Shown here piece by piece: positions 1 to 8,123 of a stretch of 64,000 bases of DNA (position 1 is its first letter; every line of letters begins with the position of its first letter). Location: NCBI GenBank assembly GCA_910578715.1, contig CAJTRL010000005.1, positions 34,491 to 98,490 on the forward strand. The letters are read 5' to 3'. The notes beneath the pieces were generated by a model that was given only the letters and a program-made list of their open reading frames with translations, was not told where the DNA came from and made no database searches. The position numbers were made by a program, and so were the translations under genes. This DNA comes from an uncultured Lachnospiraceae bacterium (GTDB lineage Bacteria; Bacillota; Clostridia; Lachnospirales; Lachnospiraceae).

Positions 1-356
1 TCGATTTCTTCTATCCGCTCTATGGCATATTCCGCAAGCATGAAAGATTCTTTCCGGTTATCTTCATGCAGATAAATAATAACCGGAAGTTTCCGCTCCC
101 ATAAACGCTTCTGCCACAGCGCGGAATCCGTAACGAAGAGGGTTTCCGCTGATGTCGCCTCTTCTGGCAGTTTCAAAGCACCCTCCGCTTTTTCCTTTTT
201 AAGGGCGGCTCCATTTTCGCGAATTTCACTCCGCCTCTCACTGACTGCGCTCTCTATCGATACTTCAATGTGCCTTTCTTCCAGTTCCCGCAAAAGCCCC
301 TCCATATCTTTAATAATATCTTCTTTTTCCCAGATAAAAATCATTTTTTTCAGCAT
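1..356 (-). CDS. Truncated CDS, N-terminal part only, possibly a GNAT-fused protein
   Basis: An open frame runs off the left edge of the window. It starts at ATG 356, preceded by an AGGGAG ribosome binding site six bases upstream, and reads MLKKMIFIWEKEDI at its N-terminus. About 118 residues are visible. The middle is rich in Glu and Arg, followed by LFVTDSALWQKRLWERKLP and a segment ending AEYAIERIEEI. The pattern of a short alpha/beta domain ending in an 'IEEI' helix recalls the N-terminal domain of some clostridial proteins that carry a GNAT acetyltransferase further on, but that part is outside the window, so this is a weak guess. It is divergent from the cyclophilin gene. Confidence 0.6.
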   Translation of the reverse strand, partial: MLKKMIFIWEKEDIIKDMEGLLRELEERHIEVSIESAVSERRSEIRENGAALKKEKAEGALKLPEEATSAETLFVTDSALWQKRLWERKLPVIIYLHEDNRKESFMLAEYAIERIEEI

Positions 357-442
357 ATTGTGCTCCCTGTTTATGAAACCCCTTTACCTTCTTCCCAATA
401 TCCTCTATTATTATATTAAAAAATCAGAAAGGAATCAAAAAA

Positions 443-964
443 ATGGCACAAAATCCAGTTGTAACTTTTACGATGAAAGGCGGAGACATTATTAAGGCCG
501 AATTATATCCTGATATTGCGCCGATATCCGTCAACAATTTTATCAGCCTGATTCAGAAAAATTTCTATGACGGACTCATTTTCCACAGAGTCATCAAGGG
601 CTTCATGATACAGGGCGGCGACCCGGAAGGAACCGGCATGGGCGGCCCCGGCTATTCGATTCGCGGCGAATTTGCCCAGAACGGCTATACGAACGATTTG
701 AAGCATACCGCCGGCGTTCTTTCTATGGCAAGAAGCATGCACCCCAATTCAGCGGGCAGCCAGTTCTTTCTCATGCACAAAGACGCACCGCACCTGGATG
801 GCGCTTACGCCGCATTCGGGAAGGTGATTGAAGGAATGGACGTGGTGAACAAAATCGCTGAAACGGCCACCGATTACAATGACAGACCGCTGGAAGAACA
901 GGTTATGGAAAGCGTTACCGTAGATACTTTCGGCGTGGAATATCCGGAGCCGGAGAAAATCTGA
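443..964 (+). CDS. Peptidyl-prolyl cis-trans isomerase, cyclophilin type
   Basis: A 173-residue cyclophilin, expected to be cytoplasmic because no signal peptide is visible. It catalyses cis-trans isomerisation of Xaa-Pro bonds in protein folding. The family hallmarks are in order: VNNFISL, FHRVIKGFMIQGGDP, the GGPGYSIRGEF loop, SMARSMHPNSAGSQFF, and the LDGAYAAFGKVIEGMDVV segment. The catalytic Arg (FHRV) and the Gln/Phe of SQFFL are present. Length is typical of bacterial single-domain cyclophilins. Start at 443 follows AGAAAGGA with suitable spacing. The gene stands alone and is followed by a strong hairpin terminator. Confidence 0.95.
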   Translation: MAQNPVVTFTMKGGDIIKAELYPDIAPISVNNFISLIQKNFYDGLIFHRVIKGFMIQGGDPEGTGMGGPGYSIRGEFAQNGYTNDLKHTAGVLSMARSMHPNSAGSQFFLMHKDAPHLDGAYAAFGKVIEGMDVVNKIAETATDYNDRPLEEQVMESVTVDTFGVEYPEPEKI

Positions 965-990
965 TAAATATATTTTTTTAAAGATATTAC

Positions 991-1040
991 AGAGCTGATA
1001 ACCTGTGAAATGTTTCACAAGTTCATCAGCTCTGTTTTTG
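991..1040 (+). terminator. Intrinsic terminator after the cyclophilin gene
   Basis: AGAGCTGAT (991-999) pairs with ATCAGCTCT (1025-1033). A further inner stem (GTGAAA with TTTCAC) extends the hairpin, and a T-rich tract follows from 1035. It lies 26 bases past the cyclophilin stop. Confidence 0.85.
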
Positions 1041-1049
1041 TTTCATTCT

Positions 1050-2312
1050 CTATTTATTTTCCTGAAGTTTCTCCCTTTCTTCCTCTGTCAGGCGGTCGGA
1101 ATGCCACCATGCGTCATAGCCTTCCTCCGGCAGAATCATCTGATTCGATACATATTGAAAACCGCCGTCGTTTAACGGACGGATAACCGTTTTATGTGAA
1201 AATGCTTTAGACGTATTTTCATTGGAATATATCGCATTGATGATAAGCGTAATTGTTCCGTCCGGATTTTCTGCATAACTTACTACTTCCGGATACGGAA
1301 TATCGGGATATTCAGCCTCATAAAACCCTCTCGGCCTGTATTCGTAAGCCGCATTCTCCGACAGGTAAGCTGTTTTAGACCGGAGTGTTTCCCTGTCTAT
1401 ATTAAAATGCGTCATAATGACCTTTTCAAATACGGTTTCCGGTATCTCATAAACCGATTCCATTCCCAAATTATCATTTACGGTATAAGGACTGGGCTGT
1501 TTATAGAGGGCCGGATAAAAATGGTCGAATATATCATAAAAATCCAGACCGCCCCAGTCTTCCTCATTCCAATCCGTCAGAAAGATATTATTCTGCCTGT
1601 ACCCGGCCGACAGGATATACTTCCGGTTCAATTCCCTGCACTTCTCGTCCAGCGGCTGTATCCGCAATGCAGTATGTTCCGATTCATCGCTTAACGTAAG
1701 TACATAATTTTCGTCCGAAAAATAATTTCCTTCAAAAATCAAATACCCTTCTTCCGTGTATTGCCACAAATCAGCCGGATAACTTACGGTATTTCTATTT
1801 TCCAGGTGTCCATTCCGGTCATACTGATAATATCCTCTGACAACATTTACCTTTCCGTTTTCCGTTTTTAAATCAAACTCCCGAAATCCTAACTCTGTAA
1901 TTACGATAATTGTCATTTCTGCATTTTTCTTCTGTTTTACGGCCCCGCAAAACGCCAGTACCTGTTCTGCCCCTGTCATATCAACCTGATTTCCACTATC
2001 AATAGCCGCATAGCCATTCTCACCAAGCCTTACAACCATACGCCGCATTGTATCCAGGCTTCCCAATGTATTTGTACCTGCTGCTTCCGTATAAATATCG
2101 CTTAAAATTTCCGCTATCTCCTCCGCGTATGCACAATCATTTTTATCGGAAATATACGCTTCATCATTCGGCGGTATGATTTCAACGTCCGGCGCTTCCG
2201 GCGCCTTACCATCTGGTGCTTTATCGCTGCAGCCGGCCAGTATCAGCACAGTTATACTCATTACCATGTATAACAAGTACTTTCTTTTCCCGTTCAGCCT
2301 TACCTTTAACAT
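1050..2312 (-). CDS. Lipoprotein of unknown function
   Basis: About 420 residues from the preferred ATG at 2312, which has AAAGGA seven to eight bases upstream; a longer frame with TTG at 2342 lacks such a site. The N-terminus MLKVRLNGKRKYLLYMV is followed by a hydrophobic stretch ending in the lipobox LAGC, so the mature protein should be anchored to the outer face of the membrane. The body has no domain I recognise; it is rich in Tyr, Asp and Glu and contains many beta-strand-like segments. It is transcribed in the same direction as the sigma/anti-sigma locus but separated from it by a hairpin. Function unknown. Confidence 0.8.
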   Translation of the reverse strand: MLKVRLNGKRKYLLYMVMSITVLILAGCSDKAPDGKAPEAPDVEIIPPNDEAYISDKNDCAYAEEIAEILSDIYTEAAGTNTLGSLDTMRRMVVRLGENGYAAIDSGNQVDMTGAEQVLAFCGAVKQKKNAEMTIIVITELGFREFDLKTENGKVNVVRGYYQYDRNGHLENRNTVSYPADLWQYTEEGYLIFEGNYFSDENYVLTLSDESEHTALRIQPLDEKCRELNRKYILSAGYRQNNIFLTDWNEEDWGGLDFYDIFDHFYPALYKQPSPYTVNDNLGMESVYEIPETVFEKVIMTHFNIDRETLRSKTAYLSENAAYEYRPRGFYEAEYPDIPYPEVVSYAENPDGTITLIINAIYSNENTSKAFSHKTVIRPLNDGGFQYVSNQMILPEEGYDAWWHSDRLTEEEREKLQENK

Positions 2313-2403
2313 AACCGTTTCCTTTTCCCTTTTACGCATCAATCATGCTGCTATGTATTTATCCATATTATATATAGTTCGTTCCATTTTTCAAGTACCG
2401 CGG

Positions 2404-2438
2404 CAGAATCGGAAAAGCAGACTTCTTTTCCGATTCTG
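2404..2438. other. Perfect 14-bp intergenic hairpin
   Basis: CAGAATCGGAAAAG (2404-2417) pairs perfectly with CTTTTCCGATTCTG (2425-2438) around a 7-base loop. No T-run follows on either strand, so it may be a processing or stability hairpin or a weak terminator after the lipoprotein gene ending at 2455. It resembles the hairpin at 3393-3423. Confidence 0.7.
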
Positions 2439-2454
2439 TAATACCTTATCAAAA

Positions 2455-3351
2455 TTAATGCTCATAATAAACAGTGTCCCAGGATATACTGTCGCCTTCA
2501 AATGTATATTCCATCCTATATGCCTCTAAAATACTGCCATCTACGGCATTAACCGTACAATGATAACTCGTCGTGTCATCCGAATCATCACCGAAATCAA
2601 ATTGCATGTAATACCCAATTGCTCCCCGGTCCTCTTCCTTTATCTCACTCCAGTCCGCTATACATAAATCCGTCTTCCATCCATAACGCTCTTCCCATGG
2701 ACGTAACTGCATTCCCTTTGCCTTTTCGCCGATATCATCCTCCATCGCTTTTTGGGCAATCTCTATCGCTTCCTCTTCGCTGATTCCGTCCGCCGCTTTC
2801 ACATTTGCCTCAAGCTCCGCTCTTTTGGCGCGGTCCTCCGCCTCCCATTCCGCCTCCGTCTTTCTGTTCGTATTGAGGGTTATACGGAAATTGCAGTCAA
2901 TAATCTCTAACAATTCCTCGTCTGTCAATTCCCTGTCCGGCAGATAGTATTCCCCTGTGGATATGATATAACAAAGCGTTCCTTCCGTCACGCCTTCCGC
3001 ACTGTCCACCTCCTGAATCATCTTTTCAGGCTTTGCGGTCTCATTCTGATAGGACTCCTTCAGCTTGGCCATACGCTCTTTTTCCGTATCGGAATATGCC
3101 CTTATCATACCGCCCGTTTCCGCACCCTGTTTATCATTCGATGTCTGAACGGAATCCTCGTCGCAAGATACTTCCGCGCCAGTAATAGCCGCCGTGACAT
3201 CCTGCCCTGTTTCTGAAATCTCAGACTGTACTTCCATCTCTTCCTGTGCGCTGGTATTCTCCATACTCCCGCATCCGGTCAGAGAAAAAACATTTACAAG
3301 CATTAAAACCACAGCAAAATCAATAACTAACTTTCGGGACTTTTTCTTCAT
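2455..3351 (-). CDS. Lipoprotein paralogous to the adjacent anti-sigma factor's extracytoplasmic domain
   Basis: 298 residues from ATG 3351, chosen because GAGG lies close upstream and because a signal peptide starts there (MKKKSRKLVIDFAVVLMLVNVFSLTGC, here given only to locate the lipobox LTGC). The longer frame to 3522 runs through the intergenic hairpin. The mature part is low-complexity acidic, then a domain with YSDTEKERMAKLKESYQ, VDSAEGVTEGTLCYI, LTDEELLEIID, an ISEEEAIEIAQKAM helix and a closing VNAVDGSILEAYR strand. The same order of motifs is found in the upstream anti-sigma gene, so the two are clear paralogs. The final segment is PepSY-like. It is third in the sigma locus; probably an envelope sensor or partner of that system. 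Confidence 0.82.
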   Translation of the reverse strand: MKKKSRKLVIDFAVVLMLVNVFSLTGCGSMENTSAQEEMEVQSEISETGQDVTAAITGAEVSCDEDSVQTSNDKQGAETGGMIRAYSDTEKERMAKLKESYQNETAKPEKMIQEVDSAEGVTEGTLCYIISTGEYYLPDRELTDEELLEIIDCNFRITLNTNRKTEAEWEAEDRAKRAELEANVKAADGISEEEAIEIAQKAMEDDIGEKAKGMQLRPWEERYGWKTDLCIADWSEIKEEDRGAIGYYMQFDFGDDSDDTTSYHCTVNAVDGSILEAYRMEYTFEGDSISWDTVYYEH

Positions 3352-3392
3352 CCTTTTATCCTCTCGTTCCTCTATATTATTCCCTGACGCAA

Positions 3393-3423
3393 AGCCGGAA
3401 AAAGCGTTGCTTCTTTTCCGGCT
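3393..3423. other. Intergenic hairpin between the two paralogs
   Basis: AGCCGGAAAA (3393-3402) pairs with TTTTCCGGCT (3414-3423). It lies between the anti-sigma stop and the lipoprotein start. Its core (GGAAAA...CTTCTTTTCCG) matches that of the hairpin at 2404-2438, as if hairpins were duplicated together with the genes. Confidence 0.65.
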
Positions 3424-3442
3424 CTGCCACCTCAATATTTTC

Positions 3443-4360
3443 CTAATGATATGTGTACAGAATGCTTCCATCCACGGCATCAATGATATATCCATAAACA
3501 GCATGTGTATTCGGATTGCCAAAGCCTACGTCGTATATGACGCCCGCCTTACTCTCACTCTTAAACTCTGCCTCTGAATAATCCATTGCGTCCAGCAGGC
3601 ATACGCCGGGACTGCCGTCTGAATATGTCATCAGTTCCAGCTCATCCGCTTTGTCGCCAAGCTCTGCCCGCAACTGCTTCTCTGCAATCTCTACCGCTTC
3701 ATCAACACTGATTCCACCGCCCGCATCCTCCAGCGTATTTTTGAGCCGCTCATCTTTTTCTTTCATCTCCGCCGCGGCCGACTGCGCCTGCGGACCATGA
3801 GTAACCGCATAGCTCATCTTATGCTGGAAATCAATAATCTGAAGCATCTCCTCGTCCGTCATCTCCTGTTCCGGAAGGTTGAAAACGCCCGTTGCCCTGA
3901 TATAGCAGAGCATTCCCTCCGGCGCCGCTTCCGCACTGTCCACCTGGGCAATGACACTTTCAGGGAATGTCCCGTTCTCATAGGCCTTCCAGAGCGCCTT
4001 ACTGCGTTCCTTTTCACTGTCGGAATACTCCCTCGAAAAACCGTCTGCCAGCACATCATGCTGCGACTGAACCATATCGTTAAGGCCGTTCATTTCCGCT
4101 TTGGGAACGTTTTCCATCCTTTCCTTCACCACACTCGTTACGAACGCCCGTACCGGGAAACTGATTACGCCCGCTGCCAGCACAAACGCGGCGGCAGCCG
4201 TCGCCATTCTTCTCCAGTTCCATGCCTTTGTATTCTTATTTCCATATTCCTTCTTACTTCCATATTCCATCCGCTTCTGAATATTCGTAATGATATTCTC
4301 CTGCATTTCCGATGAAATGTGAACCTGCTCCATTACTTCCTTTAATTCGTATTCGTTCAT
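3443..4360 (-). CDS. Membrane-anchored anti-sigma factor-like protein
   Basis: 305 residues. An N-terminal cytoplasmic segment of about 50 residues (MNEYELKEVMEQVHISSEM) is followed by one membrane helix (about residues 52-72, ATAAAAFVLAAGVISFPV), then an extracytoplasmic domain with SEKERSKALWKAYENG, VDSAEAAPEGMLCYI, MTDEEMLQIID, VDEAVEIAEKQL and a final IIDAVDGSILYTY. That layout is typical of anti-sigma factors cotranscribed with ECF sigma factors, although the N-terminus has no zinc-binding HxxxCxxC motif. The start is three bases after the sigma gene stop, with GGAGG inside the sigma gene end, so the two are translationally linked. The role as anti-sigma is inferred from context and topology. 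Confidence 0.8.
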   Translation of the reverse strand: MNEYELKEVMEQVHISSEMQENIITNIQKRMEYGSKKEYGNKNTKAWNWRRMATAAAAFVLAAGVISFPVRAFVTSVVKERMENVPKAEMNGLNDMVQSQHDVLADGFSREYSDSEKERSKALWKAYENGTFPESVIAQVDSAEAAPEGMLCYIRATGVFNLPEQEMTDEEMLQIIDFQHKMSYAVTHGPQAQSAAAEMKEKDERLKNTLEDAGGGISVDEAVEIAEKQLRAELGDKADELELMTYSDGSPGVCLLDAMDYSEAEFKSESKAGVIYDVGFGNPNTHAVYGYIIDAVDGSILYTYH

Positions 4361-4363
4361 CCG

Positions 4364-4840
4364 TTATATGCCTCCTTCCATGCCGACCGCGTCCCGCATC
4401 TGTTTCCTTCCCCGCAGCAGTCTTACCTTTACCGCGCTTTCCGTAATCCCAAGAATATTCGCTATTTCCTTTATCTGATATCCTTCGACATAATGCAGAT
4501 AAAGGACTGTTTTTTGTCTGACTGGCAGTTCGAGAAGTTCTTTTAATATTTCTTTTTGTTCCGGCGCCGCAAGAGTGTTTTCTATTTCGTCGATGGAAAC
4601 CTTCGGGTGCCGGATTTTGAAGCGTATCATATCACGGCAGATATTGGTAGCCACCCTTATCAGCCATGCCTTTTCATGCTCCTCATCACGAAATTCAGGT
4701 CTTTTTTCCAGATAACGGCAAAATGTGTCCTGTATGGCGTCCTGAACATCATGCTCATTGCAGAGTATGACAATACAGACTTTATATAAGGTATCGCTGT
4801 ATTTTATGACCGCTTCTCTTATGTCCTTCCCGCTTTCCAT
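4364..4840 (-). CDS. ECF-type RNA polymerase sigma factor
   Basis: 158 residues from ATG 4840, which has a near-perfect AAAGGAGG upstream; the frame is open further but the earlier ATG has no such site. Region 2 (NEHDVQDAIQDTFCRYLEK, EKAWLIRVATNICRDMIR) and region 4 (LLELPVRQKTVLYLHYVEG, IKEIANILGITESAVKVRLLRGR) are intact, and no region 3 is present, as in sigma-70 ECF factors. It directs RNA polymerase to a small regulon, presumably responding to an envelope signal through the downstream membrane anti-sigma. First gene of a sigma, anti-sigma, lipoprotein operon. Confidence 0.92.
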   Translation of the reverse strand: MESGKDIREAVIKYSDTLYKVCIVILCNEHDVQDAIQDTFCRYLEKRPEFRDEEHEKAWLIRVATNICRDMIRFKIRHPKVSIDEIENTLAAPEQKEILKELLELPVRQKTVLYLHYVEGYQIKEIANILGITESAVKVRLLRGRKQMRDAVGMEGGI

Positions 4841-4911
4841 GCGTTTCACCTCCTTTGCCTTAAACACGCATAAAGTAAGCAAAAGGTTACATTTATTTAT
4901 TTTTATTTTCC

Positions 4912-4951
4912 ATAAAAAAATACCGCCCTACATAATTTATAAGACGGTATT
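4912..4951 (-). terminator. Terminator after the CPBP protease gene
   Basis: Read on the minus strand, AATACCGTC pairs with GGCGGTATT (with G-T pairs) and is followed by seven T residues. It lies about 60 bases past the stop of the gene ending at 5014. Confidence 0.75.
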
Positions 4952-5013
4952 CCTCAAATCAAGAAATTTTTATGAAATTCTTAAAGCAGCCTGCGCGTTT
5001 CCATCCTCTCTGT

Positions 5014-5718
5014 TTACCGCTTCTTCAATATCCATATCGCATAAAACAGAGAAATTGCCGTCAGTACGACTGCCCCAACGATAGCAGACCGTTCCGTCCG
5101 GGTACCGGCAACGGCGCTCAGCGAGTTGATGGCGCTATGAGTAATCACACAGGGAATCAGACTCCCTGACGTATAAAAAATAACCGTAAACAGAAATCCA
5201 ATCGCCGCGGCATAACATATCTGCAGCATTGTCTCCAATAGTTCTGCACCGTTCAGCAGGTTTACGATATGTCCGATTCCAAAAGTGAGACTTGAAATGA
5301 TTATCGCCTGTCTGACATTATCTTTGCGCAATGCGTTAAACAAGAATCCTCTGAAAATTATTTCCTCTATAAAACCCACACACAGCATACTGACAATATA
5401 CAGCGCTGTTTCGGGTAATGTCATATGCAGGGCAAAGCCATTCCAAAGATTCGTTGACGCTATGATAACAAGCGGGAAGAAAAACAGATACTTTCTGCCA
5501 TCCGCCTTTACTTTGCATAACCCGCATTTCTCTTTTAATCCGTTTCGCGTAATCCATACCAGGAGAACAACTGCCATAACAATACTAAGCGGCGCGGTAA
5601 TGATTTTGGCCGTTCCCAATGAAGTTGAAAGGTTGTCCGCAGCGCTGTACAGCACAACATAGAATCCAATCCAGACAAGAGAAAACGTAAGCTCGTTTTT
5701 TTCATATAGTTTTATCAC
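5014..5718 (-). CDS. CPBP family intramembrane glutamic endopeptidase
   Basis: 234 residues with six to eight hydrophobic helices. The two defining motifs of the CAAX/CPBP (Abi) family are visible: EEIIFRGFLFNALR, with the catalytic Glu pair and Arg, and FGIGHIVNLLNG, with the conserved His. A third motif lies near ITHSAINSLSA. Family members cleave substrates inside the membrane or act in bacteriocin self-protection; the substrate here is unknown. Its ATG overlaps the stop of the TetR gene (ATGA, 4 bp), so it is the second gene of an autoregulated operon and is probably the regulated output of that repressor. Confidence 0.9.
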   Translation of the reverse strand: MIKLYEKNELTFSLVWIGFYVVLYSAADNLSTSLGTAKIITAPLSIVMAVVLLVWITRNGLKEKCGLCKVKADGRKYLFFFPLVIIASTNLWNGFALHMTLPETALYIVSMLCVGFIEEIIFRGFLFNALRKDNVRQAIIISSLTFGIGHIVNLLNGAELLETMLQICYAAAIGFLFTVIFYTSGSLIPCVITHSAINSLSAVAGTRTERSAIVGAVVLTAISLFYAIWILKKR

Positions 5719-6302
5719 TTGTCTTCCTCCTGTACTGCCAGAACAGCGCCTTTATATGCCCGCTGCAGCTGCGCCGCAATGAGTTCTTCATCATATTCCA
5801 GCGAATTATTGGCGATGATGCTCGCATAACCATGCACAAACAGAAAAAGCGTCAGAAAAACCTTTTTTGTCTGTTCCAGATTCATTTCCATAGCCTCCTG
5901 CATTGGCCAAATGACAGGATTCAGTTCTTCTGAGTCTATCATTTCAGCCAGACTGTCTCCGGCGACAAAACCGGACTGAAAAAGAAAACGGAATAACTGC
6001 GGTTCCTGAATCGCAAAGCGGATATAGTTCAGCCCGATGACGAGCATCATTTCTTTCCGCCCTTTTTCTGAATTTATTTCATCCATATTCAGCAGAAATT
6101 CGGTATGATATCCGTCCGCTTTTGCATATACGGTTTTTTTCAGTTCCTCAATCGTTGCAAAATGATACATGACGGGCTGTGTGGAACAATTCAGTCTCTG
6201 TGCCACGGTTCTTGCATTGATGTTTTCCGCCCCCGCTTCACGGGCAATATCAAATGCGGCGTCAATAATCATCTCTTTTGTAATCCTGGTTTTCGGTGGC
6301 AT
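5715..6302 (-). CDS. TetR family transcriptional regulator
   Basis: 195 residues. The N-terminal helix-turn-helix reads MIIDAAFDIAREAGAENINARTVAQRLNCSTQPVMYHF, quoted here as location only (residues about 10-48), which is a standard TetR DNA-binding domain. The C-terminal half is the helical ligand-binding and dimer domain and has no family-specific signature. ATG 6302 has AGGAAG upstream. The promoter 45 bases upstream contains a 30-bp palindrome covering the -10 region, so self-repression is likely. It controls the overlapping CPBP protease gene. Inducer unknown. Confidence 0.92.
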   Translation of the reverse strand: MPPKTRITKEMIIDAAFDIAREAGAENINARTVAQRLNCSTQPVMYHFATIEELKKTVYAKADGYHTEFLLNMDEINSEKGRKEMMLVIGLNYIRFAIQEPQLFRFLFQSGFVAGDSLAEMIDSEELNPVIWPMQEAMEMNLEQTKKVFLTLFLFVHGYASIIANNSLEYDEELIAAQLQRAYKGAVLAVQEEDK

Positions 6303-6320
6303 TTCTCTTCCTTTTCTTTA

Positions 6321-6350
6321 TATAATTTATGTTATATAACATGAATTATA
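6321..6350. promoter_or_regulatory. Candidate TetR operator palindrome
   Basis: A 30-base palindrome centred between 6335 and 6336, with core GTTATATAAC and only one mismatched pair (6328/6343). It covers the -10 hexamer and the likely start of transcription of the TetR gene, which is where an autorepressor would bind. Confidence 0.8.
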
Positions 6351-6373
6351 ATTACTCTGTCCCTTTTTGTCAA
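6345..6373 (-). promoter_or_regulatory. Consensus sigma-A promoter of the TetR-CPBP operon
   Basis: On the minus strand TTGACA (6373-6368) and TATAAT (6350-6345) are separated by exactly 17 bases. Both hexamers match consensus perfectly. The -10 lies inside the operator palindrome. Confidence 0.88.
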
Positions 6374-6568
6374 CAAATTTTTCTAAACATTTATTCATAC
6401 TGGTAACATTTCAGCCTCCGTCCGCGTTCATAATTTATTCATATTTAATTTAAAGAAACTTCACTTGCGTATCATTCTTTAGACATTTCTTTTGCATATA
6501 CTAATATCATAAGATAACACAAAAGAAGATACGAAGTAGACAGATTAATTAATACTTTTTCATAATAA

Positions 6569-6597
6569 ATGCCAGGTAAAACCAGTTTACCTGGCAT
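6569..6597 (-). terminator. Hairpin after the small membrane protein gene
   Basis: ATGCCAGGTAAA (6569-6580) pairs perfectly with TTTACCTGGCAT (6586-6597) around a 5-base loop. It is followed on the minus strand only by TTATTATG, so termination may be weak. The rest of 6351-6620 holds the TetR promoter and no convincing gene. Confidence 0.65.
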
Positions 6598-6620
6598 CCT
6601 CCCTTTTCCGGGGTCTTTTT

Positions 6621-7097
6621 CTAATACAGCAGTCCTGCTAAAACCAGCGCAATACCAAATACGATAGCATATGCGCCTGCGAGAACCGCAAAACAGATTA
6701 CAATTCTCAATGCCATATTCATTTTCGGATTCCCGGCAACCGAAGCGGTTATCAGTATGCCAAATGCCGCCATTGCGCCTCCTATTGCGCCGTTCATAAA
6801 ATTTCCACAGTGCAGTACCATAAATATATAAGCCCATATTGGCATTTTGGCCGGAACATACTGCTCCCCTGTCGCACAATCTCTGTTATCCAGAACAAGA
6901 TATGGCTCGCTCATGCTTCTGATAACGAGAAGCGCCTTTTTATAACCGAGCGGAATTTCAAAATCCGTCTGAACAAATCCCGTCTTTACACGGTAATCTT
7001 TCAAATTTAACAATGCGCCGTTTACAGCAATCTGCTTATTATTGATATACTCCACGCAATAACCGACGCCATCGACCATCACATTCCATGTTTTCAT
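6621..7097 (-). CDS. Small membrane protein of unknown function
   Basis: 158 residues from ATG 7097 (MKTWNVMVDGVGYCVEY), which follows AAGGAG; the longer frame to 7160 would cross the aldolase terminator. The first 85 residues are soluble and beta-rich, resembling a small sensor-like or SHOCT-adjacent domain with repeated hydrophobic strands. Two or three helices follow (PIWAYIFMVLHCG, GAIGGAMAAFGILITASV, ALRIVICFAVLAGAYAIVFG). No known family is recognised. It sits directly downstream of fba but behind a terminator, so it is probably transcribed separately or by read-through. Confidence 0.75.
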   Translation of the reverse strand: MKTWNVMVDGVGYCVEYINNKQIAVNGALLNLKDYRVKTGFVQTDFEIPLGYKKALLVIRSMSEPYLVLDNRDCATGEQYVPAKMPIWAYIFMVLHCGNFMNGAIGGAMAAFGILITASVAGNPKMNMALRIVICFAVLAGAYAIVFGIALVLAGLLY

Positions 7098-7140
7098 GTA
7101 CCTTCTCCTTTTCCCCTCATAGAATAGTATCTTTTCTTTA

Positions 7141-7173
7141 AACAAAAAGAGCTGCCACACTGGACAGCTCTTT
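7141..7173 (-). terminator. Terminator after fba
   Basis: On the minus strand AAAGAGCTG (7173-7165) pairs with CAGCTCTTT (7154-7146), followed by a short T-tract. It lies 24 bases beyond the aldolase stop. Confidence 0.85.
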
Positions 7174-7196
7174 CCTTATGAACAGTTTCCTGTTTC

Positions 7197-8060
7197 TTAC
7201 GCTTTACCAACTGAACCGAACAGTTCCATTTTCTCTTTTACTTTTGCCTTGATTGCTTCAGTTCCGGGAGCAAGCAGTTTACGAGGGTCAAATCCCTTGC
7301 CTTCAAGGTCCTTGCCCGCTTCGATATATTTACGGGTAGCTTCCGCAAATACCAGCTGGCACTCCGTATTTACATTAATCTTCGCAACGCCAAGAGAAAT
7401 CGCTTTTTTAATCATGTCGTCCGGAATACCCGTACCGCCGTGAAGAACGAGCGGAAGCGTTCCTGTCTTTTCCTGAACGGAAGCGAGAACATCGAACTGT
7501 AAGCCTTTCCAGTTTGCCGGATATTTTCCGTGAATGTTACCGATACCCGCTGCCAGGAAGTCTACGCCCAGGTCCGCAATCTGTTTGCACTCTGCCGGGT
7601 CTGCGCATTCGCCCATGCCTACAACGCCGTCTTCTTCACCACCGATGGAGCCGACTTCTGCTTCGATGGAAATTCCCTTTGCGTGAGCCGCCGCAACCAG
7701 TTCTTTTGTCTTTTCAATATTTTCTTCGATAGAGTATTTGGAACCGTCGAACATTACGGACGGAAATCCGGCTTCCATACATTTGTAGCAGTGGTCATAG
7801 GAACCGTGGTCCAGATGTACCGCTACCGGAACGGTAATGTTCTGGTCTTTAATCAGACCGTTTACAATACCCATTACGACATCGTAACCGCCCATATATT
7901 TTCCTGCGCCCTCAGATACGCCGAGGATTACCGGAGAATTGCACTCCTGTGCGGTCGCAAGAATGGCTTTGGTCCACTCAAGGTTGTTGATGTTGAACTG
8001 GCCAACTGCGTAATGGCCGGCTACTGCTTTTTGAAGCATTTCTGTTGCTGAAACTAACAT
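7197..8060 (-). CDS. fba: Class II fructose-1,6-bisphosphate aldolase
   Basis: 287 residues, cytoplasmic. It cleaves fructose 1,6-bisphosphate into glyceraldehyde 3-phosphate and dihydroxyacetone phosphate in glycolysis, and works in reverse in gluconeogenesis. The zinc-enzyme motifs are clear: VAVHLDHGSYD (catalytic Asp and zinc His), EAEVGSIGGEEDG, GIGNIHGKYP (zinc His), LVLHGGTGIPDD (zinc His, phosphate loop) and KINVNTE. Length fits the short class II type. ATG 8060 follows GGAGG. It has its own promoter region and terminator, so it is a single-gene unit. Confidence 0.96.
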   Translation of the reverse strand: MLVSATEMLQKAVAGHYAVGQFNINNLEWTKAILATAQECNSPVILGVSEGAGKYMGGYDVVMGIVNGLIKDQNITVPVAVHLDHGSYDHCYKCMEAGFPSVMFDGSKYSIEENIEKTKELVAAAHAKGISIEAEVGSIGGEEDGVVGMGECADPAECKQIADLGVDFLAAGIGNIHGKYPANWKGLQFDVLASVQEKTGTLPLVLHGGTGIPDDMIKKAISLGVAKINVNTECQLVFAEATRKYIEAGKDLEGKGFDPRKLLAPGTEAIKAKVKEKMELFGSVGKA

Positions 8061-8123
8061 CTTTATTTACCTCCATCTTCTATTTTTCTCATTCAGGCTT
8101 ATCCCACCCAATGCTTGATGTCA

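Noticed and set aside
6472..6879. Open frame on the minus strand overlapping the small membrane protein
   Set aside because: It lies in another frame of a better-supported gene, has Arg/Cys-rich composition and no ribosome binding site.
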